A stretch of 64,000 bases of DNA from NCBI RefSeq assembly GCF_007989625.1, contig NZ_BJUK01000010.1, forward strand, positions 1 to 64,000, in the 5' to 3' direction. The position numbers were made by a program, and so were the translations under genes. Within the stretch, counting starts at the first letter, position 1, and every line of letters begins with the position of its first letter. The notes below the pieces were generated by a model. It ran no database searches. It saw only the letters and a list, made by a program, of their open reading frames with translations, and had not been told where the DNA came from. This stretch comes from Bisbaumannia pacifica. Its GTDB lineage: Bacteria; Pseudomonadota; Gammaproteobacteria; Pseudomonadales; Halomonadaceae. Of this stretch, positions 36,075-45,432 are shown piece by piece.

Positions 36075-37544
36075 ATGCTACGTATGGCGCAAGAAGCTCT
36101 TACGTTCGATGACGTATTACTCGTTCCCGGCTACTCAGAGGTCCTGCCCAAGGATGTCAGCCTCAAGTCCCGCCTGACCCGCCACATCGAACTCAATATC
36201 CCCCTCGTTTCCTCCGCCATGGACACCGTCACCGAAGCTCGCCTGGCCATCGCCATGGCGCAGGAAGGTGGCATCGGCATCATCCACAAGAACCTGACCA
36301 TCGCCGGCCAGGCCGCCGAGGTGCGCAAGGTCAAGAAGCACGAGAGCGTGATCGTCAAGGATCCCGTCACCGTCAGCCCCAAGGCCAAGCTGGAAGACCT
36401 GCTGGCCATGGCCGACGAGTACGGCTACTCCGGCTTCCCGGTGGTGGAGGGCGAGACCCTGGTGGGCATCGTCACCGGCCGCGACATGCGCTTCCAGCCG
36501 GACCACAGCGACACCGTGGCGGGCATCATGACCCCCAAGGAGAAGCTGGTCACCGTGCCGGTGGGCACCCCCCTGGAGGAGATCAAGGCCAAGCTGCAGG
36601 AAAGCCGCATCGAGAAGATCCTGATCGTCGATGACCAGTTCCACCTGCAGGGCCTGGTCACCGTGCGTGATATCGAGAAGGCACGCACCTACCCGATGGC
36701 CGCCAAGGACAGCGACGGCCGCCTGCTGGTGGGCGCCGCCGTGGGCACCGGCCCCGAGACCCCGGATCGGGTCGCCGCCCTGGTGGAAGCCGGCGTCGAC
36801 GTCATCGTGGTGGATACCGCCCACGGCCACTCCAAGGGCGTCATCGACCGGGTCGCCTGGGTCAAGGCCAATTTCCCCCAGGTGCAGGTGATCGGCGGCA
36901 ATATCGCCACGGCGGAAGCTGCGAAGGCGCTGGCGGAAGCGGGTGCCGATGGCGTCAAGGTGGGCATCGGCCCGGGCTCCATCTGCACCACCCGCATCGT
37001 CGCCGGCGTGGGCGTGCCGCAGATCAGCGCCGTGGCCAACGTTTCCGCGGCGCTGGAGCCCTATGACATCCCGCTGATCGCCGACGGCGGCGTACGCTTC
37101 TCCGGCGACCTGGCCAAGGCCGTCGCCGCCGGCGCCAGCTGCGTGATGATCGGCGGCCTGCTGGCCGGTACCGAGGAGGCCCCCGGCGAGGTGGAGCTTT
37201 ATCAGGGGCGTACCTACAAGGCCTACCGCGGCATGGGCTCCATGGGCGCCATGGCCCAGAGCCAGGGCAGCGCCGACCGCTACTTCCAGGACAAGGACGC
37301 CGGCGCCGAGAAGCTGGTCCCGGAAGGCATCGAGGGCCGGGTGCCCTACAAGGGCGTGATGAGCGCCATCGTCCACCAGCTGATGGGCGGCCTGCGCGCC
37401 TCCATGGGCTACACCGGCTGCACCTCCATCCAGGAGATGCGCACCAAGCCCGAGTTCGTGAAGATCACCGGTGCCGGCTTCGCCGAGTCCCACGTTCACG
37501 ACGTGCAGATCACCAAGGAAGCCCCCAACTACCGGGCGGGCTAA
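36075..37544 (+). CDS. guaB: Inosine-5'-monophosphate dehydrogenase
   Basis: GuaB oxidises IMP to XMP with NAD+, the committed step to GMP. The protein (489 aa from the ATG at 36075, [25 protein letters not shown]) has the two CBS domains (about residues 90-205), the catalytic loop [18 protein letters not shown] with the active Cys, the [11 protein letters not shown] phosphate site and the mobile flap with GMGSMGAM. The ATG at 36060 would add five residues not found in homologs. It forms a gua operon with guaA 101 nt downstream. Confidence 0.97.
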   Translation: MLRMAQEALTFDDVLLVPGYSEVLPKDVSLKSRLTRHIELNIPLVSSAMDTVTEARLAIAMAQEGGIGIIHKNLTIAGQAAEVRKVKKHESVIVKDPVTVSPKAKLEDLLAMADEYGYSGFPVVEGETLVGIVTGRDMRFQPDHSDTVAGIMTPKEKLVTVPVGTPLEEIKAKLQESRIEKILIVDDQFHLQGLVTVRDIEKARTYPMAAKDSDGRLLVGAAVGTGPETPDRVAALVEAGVDVIVVDTAHGHSKGVIDRVAWVKANFPQVQVIGGNIATAEAAKALAEAGADGVKVGIGPGSICTTRIVAGVGVPQISAVANVSAALEPYDIPLIADGGVRFSGDLAKAVAAGASCVMIGGLLAGTEEAPGEVELYQGRTYKAYRGMGSMGAMAQSQGSADRYFQDKDAGAEKLVPEGIEGRVPYKGVMSAIVHQLMGGLRASMGYTGCTSIQEMRTKPEFVKITGAGFAESHVHDVQITKEAPNYRAG

Positions 37545-37550
37545 GCCTGC

Positions 37551-37578
37551 AAGCTTGAAGCCGGAAGCTTGAAGCTGG
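37551..37578 (+). repeat. 14-bp direct repeat between guaB and guaA
   Basis: AAGCTTGAAGCCGG is followed directly by AAGCTTGAAGCTGG (one mismatch). It begins 7 nt after the guaB stop and merges with the hairpin that follows. Confidence 0.8.
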
Positions 37579-37605
37579 GAGCGGGCAAGATGCCGCTTCC
37601 AGCTT
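37572..37605 (+). terminator. Intercistronic stem-loop between guaB and guaA
   Basis: AAGCTGGGAGCGGGCA and TGCCGCTTCCAGCTT pair over about 15 bp with one G-T pair and one bulged G, around an AGA loop, followed by TCGCTTTT. It could attenuate guaA, or protect mRNA ends within the operon. Confidence 0.5.
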
Positions 37606-37645
37606 TCGCTTTTACGGTACCGTTGCTTCTCAAAGGAAAGGCCAG

Positions 37646-39223
37646 ATGACCGACATTCACGCCCACAAGATCCTGATCCTCGACTTCGGTTCCCAGTACA
37701 CCCAGCTGATCGCCCGCCGGGTCCGCGAGATCGGCGTCTACTCCGAGATCCGCGCCTTCGATATCACCGAAGCCGAGATCCGCGAGTACAACCCCAACGG
37801 CATCATCCTCGCCGGTGGCCCCGAGTCCGTCACCGAGCTCGATTCCCCCCGGGCCCCCCAGTGCGTCTTCGAGATGGGCCTGCCGGTCTTCGGCATCTGC
37901 TATGGCATGCAGACCATGGCCGAGCAGCTCGGCGGCAAGGTGGAAGGCTCCCACCAGCGCGAGTTCGGCTATGCCCAGGTGCGCATCGACGAGACCACCG
38001 CGCTGTTCCGCGATATCGCCGACCATATCGACCACGACACCGGCAAGAGCCTGCTCGATGTGTGGATGAGCCACGGCGACAAGGTGGCCCAGGTGCCCGA
38101 CACCTTCACCGTCACCGCCTCCACCCCGAGCTGCCCCATCGCCGCCATGGCCTGGGAAGAGAAGCAGTTCTACGGGGTGCAGTTCCACCCCGAGGTGACT
38201 CACACCCTTCAGGGCCAGCGCATCCTCGAGCACTTCGTGCTGGAGATCTGTGGCGCCGAGCGCCTCTGGACCCCGGCGCAGATCATCGAGGACCAGATCG
38301 CTCGCGTCCGCGAGCAGGTGGGCGACCGCCACGTGCTGCTGGGCCTCTCCGGCGGCGTCGACTCCTCGGTGGTGGCGGCCCTGCTGCACAAGGCGATCGG
38401 CGACCAGTTGACCTGCGTGTTCGTCGACAACGGCCTGCTGCGCAAGAACGAAGGCGACCAGGTGATGGAGACCTTCGCCAAGCATATGGGCGTCAAGGTG
38501 ATCCGCGTCGACGCCGAGCAGCTGTTCCTCGACAAGCTCAAGGGGGAGGCCGATCCCGAGGCCAAGCGCAAGATCATCGGTAACACCTTTATCGACGTCT
38601 TCGACGCCGAGGCCGCCAAGATCGAGGGCGTCGACTTCCTGGCCCAGGGCACCATCTACCCCGACGTCATCGAGTCCGCCGCCGCCAAGACCGGCAAGGC
38701 GCACGTCATCAAGTCCCACCACAACGTGGGCGGCCTGCCGGAGACCATGAAGCTCAAGCTGGTCGAGCCGCTGCGCGAGCTGTTCAAGGACGAGGTGCGC
38801 AAGCTCGGCGTCGAGCTCGGCCTGCCCTACGACATGGTCTACCGCCACCCCTTCCCGGGGCCGGGCCTGGGCGTGCGTATCCTCGGCGAGGTGAAGAAGG
38901 AGTACGCCGACATCCTGCGCGATGCCGACGCCATCTTTATCGAGGAACTGCACAAGGCCGACTGGTACCACAAGACCAGCCAGGCCTTCGCCGTCTTCCT
39001 GCCGGTGAAGTCCGTGGGCGTGGTCGGCGACGGCCGCCGCTACGAGTGGGTCATCGCCCTGCGCGCCGTGGAGACCATCGACTTCATGACCGCCCGCTGG
39101 GCCCACCTGCCCTACGAGCTGCTGGAGAAGGTCTCCAACCGCATCATCAACGAGCTCGCCGGCGTCTCCCGCGTGACCTACGACGTCTCGAGCAAGCCCC
39201 CCGCGACCATCGAGTGGGAATAA
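37646..39223 (+). CDS. guaA: GMP synthase (glutamine-hydrolysing)
   Basis: GuaA aminates XMP to GMP using glutamine and ATP. The 525-residue protein has the class I amidotransferase domain ([16 protein letters not shown] with the catalytic Cys at about residue 86, and QFHPEVTHT), the ATP-pyrophosphatase P-loop [20 protein letters not shown] (about residue 235), and the C-terminal dimerisation domain ([13 protein letters not shown] ... KPPATIEWE). Length is normal. Confidence 0.97.
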   Translation: MTDIHAHKILILDFGSQYTQLIARRVREIGVYSEIRAFDITEAEIREYNPNGIILAGGPESVTELDSPRAPQCVFEMGLPVFGICYGMQTMAEQLGGKVEGSHQREFGYAQVRIDETTALFRDIADHIDHDTGKSLLDVWMSHGDKVAQVPDTFTVTASTPSCPIAAMAWEEKQFYGVQFHPEVTHTLQGQRILEHFVLEICGAERLWTPAQIIEDQIARVREQVGDRHVLLGLSGGVDSSVVAALLHKAIGDQLTCVFVDNGLLRKNEGDQVMETFAKHMGVKVIRVDAEQLFLDKLKGEADPEAKRKIIGNTFIDVFDAEAAKIEGVDFLAQGTIYPDVIESAAAKTGKAHVIKSHHNVGGLPETMKLKLVEPLRELFKDEVRKLGVELGLPYDMVYRHPFPGPGLGVRILGEVKKEYADILRDADAIFIEELHKADWYHKTSQAFAVFLPVKSVGVVGDGRRYEWVIALRAVETIDFMTARWAHLPYELLEKVSNRIINELAGVSRVTYDVSSKPPATIEWE

Positions 39224-39255
39224 CACTCGCCGTGGCATGACGCCGCCGATCGACT

Positions 39256-39283
39256 GGAACCCGCCACTCGGCGGGTTCCTTTG
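39256..39283 (+). terminator. Terminator after guaA
   Basis: GGAACCCGCC-ACTC-GGCGGGTTCC, a perfect 10-bp stem followed by TTTGTG, 32 nt after the guaA stop. Confidence 0.85.
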
Positions 39284-39322
39284 TGTTCGGCCTGGCGAGC
39301 CTGGGTTGATGAAGGGGAAAAG

Positions 39323-40174
39323 ATGAGTTCGACCACATTCACGGCACTGGCCTGTCCGCTGGACGGCGAGCCGTTGCGACAGGGCGACGGCGCCTGGCGC
39401 TGCGCTGCCGGCCACGGCTTCGATATCGCCCGCCAGGGCTACGTCAACCTGCTGCCGGTGCAACACAAGCGCTCCCGGGATCCCGGTGACAGCAAGGCGA
39501 TGGTCGCGGCGCGTCGCCGCTTCCTCGAGGCCGGCCACTACCGGCCGATCGCCGAGGCCGTCGCTCGGGCCGTGCTGGCGCAGGTCCCCGCTGGCGCCAG
39601 CCTGAGCTGCCTCGACGCCGGCTGCGGCGAGGGCTACTACCTGCGCGAGCTGGCCCAGGCAGCCGGTGACGAGCGGACGCTGGCCCTGCTGGGGGTGGAT
39701 ATCTCCAAGTGGGCGGTGCTCGCCGCCGCCAAGCAACAGCAGGCCGCCACCTGGGTGGTGGGCACCAATGCCCACCTGCCGGTGCAGGACCACAGCCTGG
39801 ACGTCGTGCTGTGCCTGTTCGGCTTCCCCGTCTACCCCGAGTTCGCCCGCGTGCTGAAGCCGGGCGGCGTGCTGCTGCGGGTCGATGCCGGCCCCGACCA
39901 CCTACGCGAGCTGCGCGAGATCATCTACCCCAGCCTCAAGCCCCCGCGGGCCGATGACGACACGCCGCCGCCAGGCTTCGCGCCCCTCGCCCGGGAGACG
40001 CTGCGCGACACCATCGAGCTCGATGGCGCCGAGCCCATCGCCGACCTGCTGGCCATGACGCCACACCTCCATCGCGCCAAGGCCGAAGGCCGGGAGCGGG
40101 CGGCGGCGCTGGCGTCGCTGACCGTGACCCTGGACGTGCGGCTGACGCAGTGGGTCTATCAACCCGTAGGGTAG
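39323..40174 (+). CDS. rlmA: 23S rRNA (guanine-N1)-methyltransferase RlmA-like
   Basis: The 283-residue protein matches RlmA, which methylates G745 of 23S rRNA: YVNLLPVQHKRSRDPGDSKAMV is the family hallmark, followed by the SAM motif CLDAGCGEGYYLREL (about residue 92) and LCLFGFPVYPEFARVLKPGG. The N-terminal zinc site is altered. E. coli has CPLC ... C ... H, whereas here it reads CPLD ... WRCAAGH, so one ligand is Asp instead of Cys. The start at 39323 follows GGGGAAAAG; the upstream ATG at 39281 lies in the guaA terminator. Confidence 0.93.
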   Translation: MSSTTFTALACPLDGEPLRQGDGAWRCAAGHGFDIARQGYVNLLPVQHKRSRDPGDSKAMVAARRRFLEAGHYRPIAEAVARAVLAQVPAGASLSCLDAGCGEGYYLRELAQAAGDERTLALLGVDISKWAVLAAAKQQQAATWVVGTNAHLPVQDHSLDVVLCLFGFPVYPEFARVLKPGGVLLRVDAGPDHLRELREIIYPSLKPPRADDDTPPPGFAPLARETLRDTIELDGAEPIADLLAMTPHLHRAKAEGRERAAALASLTVTLDVRLTQWVYQPVG

Positions 40175-40683
40175 GGCTCATCATCAGCGGGCGCTTTGCA
40201 AACCTACGCCGGGCTGGGAGTGAGCGACAGCCCCTCACTATCCAATCCTCTTAACTACACGGGGTTGTCAGGCATATTGATGATGGCATGAGAGTGAGGA
40301 GAGGCAGCGGTTCAAGACTCAGAAAATTTAATGAAGGCTTCTGAGTATTCTGGTGGAAAAACTGCTCCGGCTCTGGACCTTCGCCATTGACCTCCGGAGG
40401 CTAGCTCCGGACCTTTGCTATCGAACTCCGGACCTTTGGGCATTAGCTCCGGACCTTGGGAGAAGCGGCAGTAGCTATCTAGGCCTGTTGCCGGGAAGGG
40501 GAAGGCACCGAAGGCCAAGGTGGGGGAGGTCATCTTGGCCCTCTGCTGCCGGCGTTCATTACGGTGGGATGAATTGACTCGCTTGCACAATCGCTCGGCG
40601 GAGTCCTTGAGCAAGCACTATCTGCACCCCATGGTCTCAGGGCCTTGTTGGGCCGTTTTTCCATGTGGTGGCATAAGTAATGC
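40175..40683. other. Non-coding stretch with 21-bp repeats
   Basis: About 510 bp without a gene I can support, less GC-rich than its surroundings. The only clear structure is a set of CTCCGG-headed repeats (40365-40460). A short GGCC-TTGTTG-GGCC hairpin followed by GTTTTT near 40648-40668 looks like a plus-strand terminator, but I see no gene ending there. Open frames across it, including a 100-codon minus-strand one, owe their residues to the repeat and show no conserved motif. Confidence 0.6.
40405..40460 (+). repeat. 21-bp tandem repeats (CTCCGGACCTTTG)
   Basis: CTCCGGACCTT recurs at 40405, 40426 and 40447, exactly 21 bp apart, with variable inner segments. Related CTCCGG copies at 40365 and 40392 are out of phase. 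About 2.5 units, too few and irregular for a CRISPR array. Confidence 0.75.
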
Positions 40684-41239
40684 TCAGGGGAGTAACTGTC
40701 TAATGAGTTCCTCTCGATTCATCTCCAACATCTCTTCCAGCATGAGATTCTTCATGGGGTCATCGCTTTCCCGCCATTCCCGTAGAAGCGCTTCGACTTC
40801 TGGCGACTCTGCAAGCCGGGCCGCCAGGATGTGATTAGCATCCGGGTGGTCGCTCGCATCGCTGGCGTAGGCGTTCTCCACTTCCTCGTAGCATGCCAGG
40901 GTTTCTGCTGTGGCTTCTTCCAGACGCTCATGCACCATGCAGCGCAGCAGCATTCCTTCCACGTGCAGTTCCCCTTCCTGCAGCACGTCCAGGTCGCTCT
41001 TGGCTTCCTCATACCGGCCTAGGCTGGCGAGGAGCTGTGCACGGTTGCTGAGCAGAGCAGGATCATTGGGGTGTTGTTCCAGTCCTTCCGCGTAGATCGT
41101 GAGTACTTCTTCGAGCTGCTGCATATCTTCGCGTGCCTCGACGAGGGCGGCGCTAGCGCGCTCCTGGTAGTGTGCCGGGGGCTCGCCGTTAGGCGGTGAG
41201 TAGCAGGGCCGCAACCGAGATGAACAGGATTTTCTTCAC
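40684..41239 (-). pseudogene. Frameshifted TPR-like lipoprotein
   Basis: The minus strand from GTG at 41239 codes MKKILFISVAALLLTA and then a TAA. Starting at the next bases, the other frame continues NGEPPAHYQERASAALVEARED and stays open for about 170 residues of Leu/Glu-rich helical repeats (QHPNDPALLSNRAQLLASLGRYEEAKSDLD is a typical TPR). Two missing bases at the codon after Ala16 would restore LLTA-C-NGEPP, a perfect lipobox. The GTG overlaps the stop of the upstream small gene (GTGA), confirming the start. Either a 2-nt deletion destroyed the gene, or the sequence contains an error; a TTG at 41214 could yield an unanchored protein. Confidence 0.75.
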
Positions 41240-41493
41240 TGTGCTTCTACCTCGATCTCGAAGCCGATTTTTGATGTACCGGAAGCCAGGTGCCCCGAGC
41301 CACTGGAGAAGAAGTAACCGCCAATGAGTTGCAGCATCAGGCGGCGGGGCGGCATGGGTAGGGTGAAGGTAACATGGCCGATGGGTTCGAAGTCATCTTC
41401 TGACCAGGCGGGGGCGAGGGTATCGGTCGTTCCATCCAGGATCGACCGTGCCTGTCCGCGGGCCTGGCTAGTTGCCGGCACGACCTGGCCCAT
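41236..41493 (-). CDS. Unrecognised 85-residue protein
   Basis: I do not recognise this protein. From the ATG at 41493 (preceded by AGGTGG) it reads MGQVVPATSQARGQARSILD, has a central FEPIGHVTFTLPMPPRRLML segment and a glycine/serine stretch FFSSGSGHLASGTSKIGFEI. There is no signal peptide or membrane helix. Its stop overlaps the start of the broken lipoprotein gene, so the two formed one translational unit. An ATG at 41520 would add nine residues. Confidence 0.55.
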   Translation of the reverse strand: MGQVVPATSQARGQARSILDGTTDTLAPAWSEDDFEPIGHVTFTLPMPPRRLMLQLIGGYFFSSGSGHLASGTSKIGFEIEVEAQ

Positions 41494-41543
41494 GAACGAA
41501 CCACCTATACTGCAAGGCATAGTTCTACACCGGGAGAGACATC

Positions 41544-41990
41544 ATGGGCTGTCGCCTGGTAAGGGGGATGTTGGCCGGTTTCGTGGCCACCCTGGTCATC
41601 TCGATGATCATGATCCTGCGCCTGTCGGCGGGCATCATTCCCTGGTACGACCCTATCGAAATCATGAATCTGGCCGCGCAGGACCTGCTCGGCACGCCGG
41701 ACAGCCGGTGGGTGGCCTGGGCCATCCATTTCGCGGTGGGGACCCTGGCCTGGGGCCTGCTCTTCGGGCTGCTGGCGCCCTTCCTGCCGGGGCGGAGCGA
41801 CGCGCGACGCGGCCTGCTGTTTGGCCTGATCACCTGGCTGGTAGTGATGGTCACGGTCTTCCCCATGGCGGGCTCTGGCCTGTTCGGCATGGGCTTCGGG
41901 CTGGTGGCCCCCCTGTCCACCTTGCTGGCGCATGTCGTGTTCGGACTGGTGATCGGGAGTATGTACGCCCGATCGCGAGGCGTATGCTAG
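41544..41990 (+). CDS. Small integral membrane protein, four helices
   Basis: The 148-residue protein has four predicted membrane helices (about residues 7-27, 58-80, 88-110 and 115-140), with Gly-rich packing and conserved-looking IIPWYDPIEIMNLAAQDLLGTP between helices 1 and 2. This resembles uncharacterised bacterial membrane proteins of the same size; I cannot name a function. CGGGAGAG lies 6-12 nt before the ATG. It is divergent from the 85-residue gene. Confidence 0.75.
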   Translation: MGCRLVRGMLAGFVATLVISMIMILRLSAGIIPWYDPIEIMNLAAQDLLGTPDSRWVAWAIHFAVGTLAWGLLFGLLAPFLPGRSDARRGLLFGLITWLVVMVTVFPMAGSGLFGMGFGLVAPLSTLLAHVVFGLVIGSMYARSRGVC

Positions 41991-42123
41991 GCGCGCCCGT
42001 CGTCTCCTGAACGGAGGGGATCGAAGAGGGGCGTCGTGTTGTCCCCGGGGCTCGGAAGCATAGACTTTCTCCCGGGGCGGCCATAGTCTGGCGAGACGCT
42101 TTTTACCTTCTCAGGACGAGACG

Positions 42124-42768
42124 ATGTTCGAGTATTCCCTGGCACACTGGACGGCCTTCGCGACGGCAGCGGTGCTGTTGAACCTTTCCCCCGGGCCGGA
42201 TATGGCCTTTATTCTTGGGCAGACGGCGCGCCACGGTAAGGGCGGTGGCTTTGCCGCCATGTTCGGTGTATGGAGCGGGGCGGTGGTGCATGTCGCCTTG
42301 GCGGCCTTGGGGTTGTCGGCGATCCTCGCGACCTCCGCCCTGGCCTTCTCCCTCGTCAAGTGGGTCGGCGCGGCCTATCTGGTATGGCTGGGGATCCAGG
42401 CCCTGCTGGCGTGTTCCGCAGATGATGGCGCCCTTGCCCCCTCGGCGGCGGTGCCGCGTCGGCGCGATATCTATCGTCAGGGGATCCTGATCTCGCTGCT
42501 CAACCCCAAGGTGGCGATCTTCTTCCTGGCCTTCCTGCCGCAGTTCGTCGTGCCCGGAGCCGGACCGGTCAGCCTGCAGCTGGCACTGCATGGCCTGTTG
42601 ATCATCGCGGTCGCCGCGATCGTCGAGCCGCCCCTGGTGCTGGCCGGGGCCCGCCTGGCCGCGGCATTGCGCGGCAGCTCGCGTGTCGGCCTGTGGTGCG
42701 AGCGTGGGCTGGGGGCCTTGTTCGTCGGCCTTGGCGTCAAGCTGGCAATGAGTTCGCGCACCATGTGA
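42124..42768 (+). CDS. LysE/RhtB-family amino acid exporter
   Basis: The 214-residue protein has six predicted membrane helices and the RhtB signature NLSPGPDMAFILGQTARHGKGGG near residue 20, plus GILISLLNPKVAIFFLAFLPQFV in the second half. The family exports amino acids such as threonine, homoserine lactone or arginine; the specificity is not evident. Monocistronic in appearance. Confidence 0.92.
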   Translation: MFEYSLAHWTAFATAAVLLNLSPGPDMAFILGQTARHGKGGGFAAMFGVWSGAVVHVALAALGLSAILATSALAFSLVKWVGAAYLVWLGIQALLACSADDGALAPSAAVPRRRDIYRQGILISLLNPKVAIFFLAFLPQFVVPGAGPVSLQLALHGLLIIAVAAIVEPPLVLAGARLAAALRGSSRVGLWCERGLGALFVGLGVKLAMSSRTM

Positions 42769-42820
42769 CGAGGAGGGGCGTGTCGTATGTCGCCCTGCCC
42801 CCAGGCATGAGCGCCGGGAT

Positions 42821-43756
42821 TTAGCGAGTCTTGCCGTGCTGCCTGGTGGTTCCTGCATCGCAGCCGTCCGCGTGCCCGTCGCGTGCGGGGGGCTCGATCA
42901 GTAGCGAGCGCACGGCGCTCAACAGTGGCTCCCGGGCAGGTTCCGCCAGGTGGGCGAACAGTACTCTGACCGAGGCCTGGGCCTCGCAGAGGAGTTCCAC
43001 CTCGCCACGCGCCTGCGCCTCGGCGGCGCTATCGGCGTGCAGCAGGCCCACGCCGACGCCTCCGGCGATCAGGGTTCGGGTGACGCTTTCGCGATCGATG
43101 CCGATGATCCGTTTGGGCCGAAAGCGGTGCTTGGCGAACAGGGCCTCGGCGGCCTGCCCGCAGCAGGTGGTGGAGGTCGGCAGGATCCAGGGCAGCTCGG
43201 CGAGCCGTTGCCAATCCGGGGGAGAGGACGCCGGCACGAGCCCCGGTCGAGCGGCGAGATAGGTGGCGAAACGGGACACCTCGAGCGTCGCCAGGTCGCC
43301 CGCTGGTTGGTCGGCTTCGTTGTAGAAGCCGGCATCCAGCTCGCCGCTGCGGATGCCTCGCAGGATATCGAGCGAGGTCCCGTACTTGAGCGATACCTCC
43401 ACCTCGGGGACGCGCTCGGCAAGCACCGTGAGAAAGCGGGCGACGACCCCGGCGTCGACGTGGCTGGCGCCGAGACGCAGGCTGCCCACCAGGGAGCCCT
43501 TGAGGCGCGCCGCCTCGTCGATCAGTTCGCGCTGGGCGAGGAGGGTTCGTTCGGCCTTGACGAGGAGGCGCTGCCCCTCGAGGGTCAGCTGCATGCCGCG
43601 GGAGGTGCGCTCGAACAGGGCCAGGCCGAGCGTCTCCTCCATGGCCTTGATATGCGCGCTCACCGCCGGTTGGCTGAGGTAGAGGCGCTCGGACGCCCGC
43701 GTGATGCTGCCCTCGCGCGCGACCGCCAGGAAGGTCTTGATCTGGTGTATGTCCAT
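42821..43756 (-). CDS. LysR-family regulator downstream of SLC13 permease
   Basis: The 311-residue protein has the N-terminal winged HTH (MDIHQIKTFLAVAREGSITRASERLYLSQPAVSAHIKAMEE split over residues 1-41) and a periplasmic-binding-like effector domain. It lies 30 nt downstream of the SLC13 permease on the same strand, so it is likely in one operon and may regulate it. A single Cys-Cys pair (TSTTCCGQAAEALF) in the effector domain is unusual and might sense oxidation. Confidence 0.92.
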   Translation of the reverse strand: MDIHQIKTFLAVAREGSITRASERLYLSQPAVSAHIKAMEETLGLALFERTSRGMQLTLEGQRLLVKAERTLLAQRELIDEAARLKGSLVGSLRLGASHVDAGVVARFLTVLAERVPEVEVSLKYGTSLDILRGIRSGELDAGFYNEADQPAGDLATLEVSRFATYLAARPGLVPASSPPDWQRLAELPWILPTSTTCCGQAAEALFAKHRFRPKRIIGIDRESVTRTLIAGGVGVGLLHADSAAEAQARGEVELLCEAQASVRVLFAHLAEPAREPLLSAVRSLLIEPPARDGHADGCDAGTTRQHGKTR

Positions 43757-43786
43757 CCCGCTCCCTCGTCCGTGCCGCCTCGACTC

Positions 43787-45259
43787 TCAAAGTACCCCAA
43801 GCAGCCGCCACCAGGCCATCTCCAGGGGCACCAAGGCCACGGCACTGAGCGCGAACAGCGCCAGGCAGAAGCGGGTCATCGCCGCCATGGGGAGCTTGGC
43901 CATCTGCATGGCGGCGATGAGCGGCGGCGCCTGATAGGGCAGCAGCACGTTGGAGAAGGCGAGCACCTGGGTCATCAGCACGGCCATCAACGAGAGTCCG
44001 GTGGTATCGGCCAGGCCAGCCGCGGCGGGCGTCATGATGGCGGGGACCCCGGGCAGGCTGGCGAGGATGGCGAACAGGGTGGAGATCGCCGTCAGTGCCA
44101 AGGCGTTCCCCAGTGGCCGATCGGGCGAGAGCTCCAGGTGACGCCCCGTCCAGTCGATGGCCGCCTCGCCCAACCCCGTCGCCGCAATCACCGCGCCCAG
44201 GCCGATGATCCCCGCCACGAAGAACAACGAGGCGTAGTTGATCTGCTCGTTGATGCACTTCGCGGGCGTCAGCCCTGACGCCGGCCACAGGCAGTAGAGC
44301 GCCGCGCCCAGGCCGATCCAGCCCGGCGACACCCCGTGCAGGCCATCGCTCAGCCACAGCAGCAGGCAGCCGAGAAGCACGGCAAGGAGTCGTCGTTCGG
44401 CACCGCTCATGGAGGCAGGCGTGGGCCGCTCCTCGGCGGCATCCCTGGCAGGGGCGCGGTCGGGGAACATCCACAGCACCAGGAGGGCCACGACCGCGGC
44501 CTTCAAGAGGCCGAGCACCGGGAAGTGCAGGCTCAGGTAGGACCAGTACGAAAACTGTTGGCCGTAGAGGTTCTCCGCCATGCCGGCCAGGATCATATTG
44601 GGGGCATTGGAGGGGAGGATGCTGAAGGCGGGCGCCCAGGTGCCGAATATGGCGGCGATCAGCATGCCGGTCCTGCCGTTCGAGCCCGGCCGATAATCGA
44701 GCCGGTCGGCCAGCGCCACGATCAGCGGCAGCAGCAGGAAGATGCGGGCCATCGAGGAGGGGAGGAGGAAGGCGAGGACCAGTCCCGCCAGCGTGACCCT
44801 GACGATCACCCCGGAATAGGTCGTGCCGAGGCGACCGGAAAGCAGTAGCGCGATGCGCTGGCCCAGGCCCGTATGGCGGATGGCGATGCCCAGCACGATC
44901 CCACCGAAGAACAGCCAGAAGGTCGAGGAGTGGAAGCCGGAGAAGACCGTCTGGGCCGGGGCCAGCTGGAAGAGGGTGGCGAGCAGGAAGAAGGCCAGCG
45001 CCGGCCAATACTCCGGCACGGCCGCCGTCGCCCACAGGCCGATACACAAGATCACCAGCGCCGCCGCCCCGGCCATCGGCATCGGCAGGTGCCAGGCGAG
45101 GAGGGCGCCGACACTCCCGGCGGCGACAAGCACACCGATAAGGGGCCGGAGCGACGTGCGCGGCGCCGGCGTTGCCGTCGGGCCCGCCGCCGATGCTTGA
45201 GTGTGCGCGGAGGCCGTGGAAGGCTCTCGCAGGGGATGGGACTGTACCGGTTCTGCCAT
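43787..45259 (-). CDS. SLC13/DASS-family sodium:anion permease
   Basis: The protein (490 aa from ATG 45259) has a disordered N-terminal 35 residues, about eleven or twelve helices and DASS-type hairpins. Recognisable parts are LPSSMARIFLLLPLIVALADRL in the first half and SLPGVPAIMTPAAAGLADTTGLS in the second. Family members carry dicarboxylates, sulfate or similar anions; the substrate is not clear. GGAGG 11 nt before 45259 supports that start; the ATG at 45277 overlaps the ribosome site region. Confidence 0.85.
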   Translation of the reverse strand: MAEPVQSHPLREPSTASAHTQASAAGPTATPAPRTSLRPLIGVLVAAGSVGALLAWHLPMPMAGAAALVILCIGLWATAAVPEYWPALAFFLLATLFQLAPAQTVFSGFHSSTFWLFFGGIVLGIAIRHTGLGQRIALLLSGRLGTTYSGVIVRVTLAGLVLAFLLPSSMARIFLLLPLIVALADRLDYRPGSNGRTGMLIAAIFGTWAPAFSILPSNAPNMILAGMAENLYGQQFSYWSYLSLHFPVLGLLKAAVVALLVLWMFPDRAPARDAAEERPTPASMSGAERRLLAVLLGCLLLWLSDGLHGVSPGWIGLGAALYCLWPASGLTPAKCINEQINYASLFFVAGIIGLGAVIAATGLGEAAIDWTGRHLELSPDRPLGNALALTAISTLFAILASLPGVPAIMTPAAAGLADTTGLSLMAVLMTQVLAFSNVLLPYQAPPLIAAMQMAKLPMAAMTRFCLALFALSAVALVPLEMAWWRLLGVL

Positions 45260-45432
45260 GAAAATCACTGCCTCCATTCGGATATCCGTCTGGCAGCGAC
45301 TCTAGCCAGTGGCGGCATCGGGCGGCCAATCGTTTATTCGGGGGGCAGCCATCGGCAGGATTGAGGGCGGAACCATGCCGCATGCGGCACGGTTCGCCTA
45401 AGATGGGGGATGCCTCGGAACAAGGAGTACCG

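Noticed and set aside
40365-40460. Possible CRISPR array
   Set aside because: Repeat unit is 21 bp including the spacer, only about three units, and no cas genes nearby.
40312-40614. 100-codon minus-strand ORF over the 21-bp repeats
   Set aside because: Its KGPEL-type repetition only reflects the DNA repeat; there is no ribosome site or domain.
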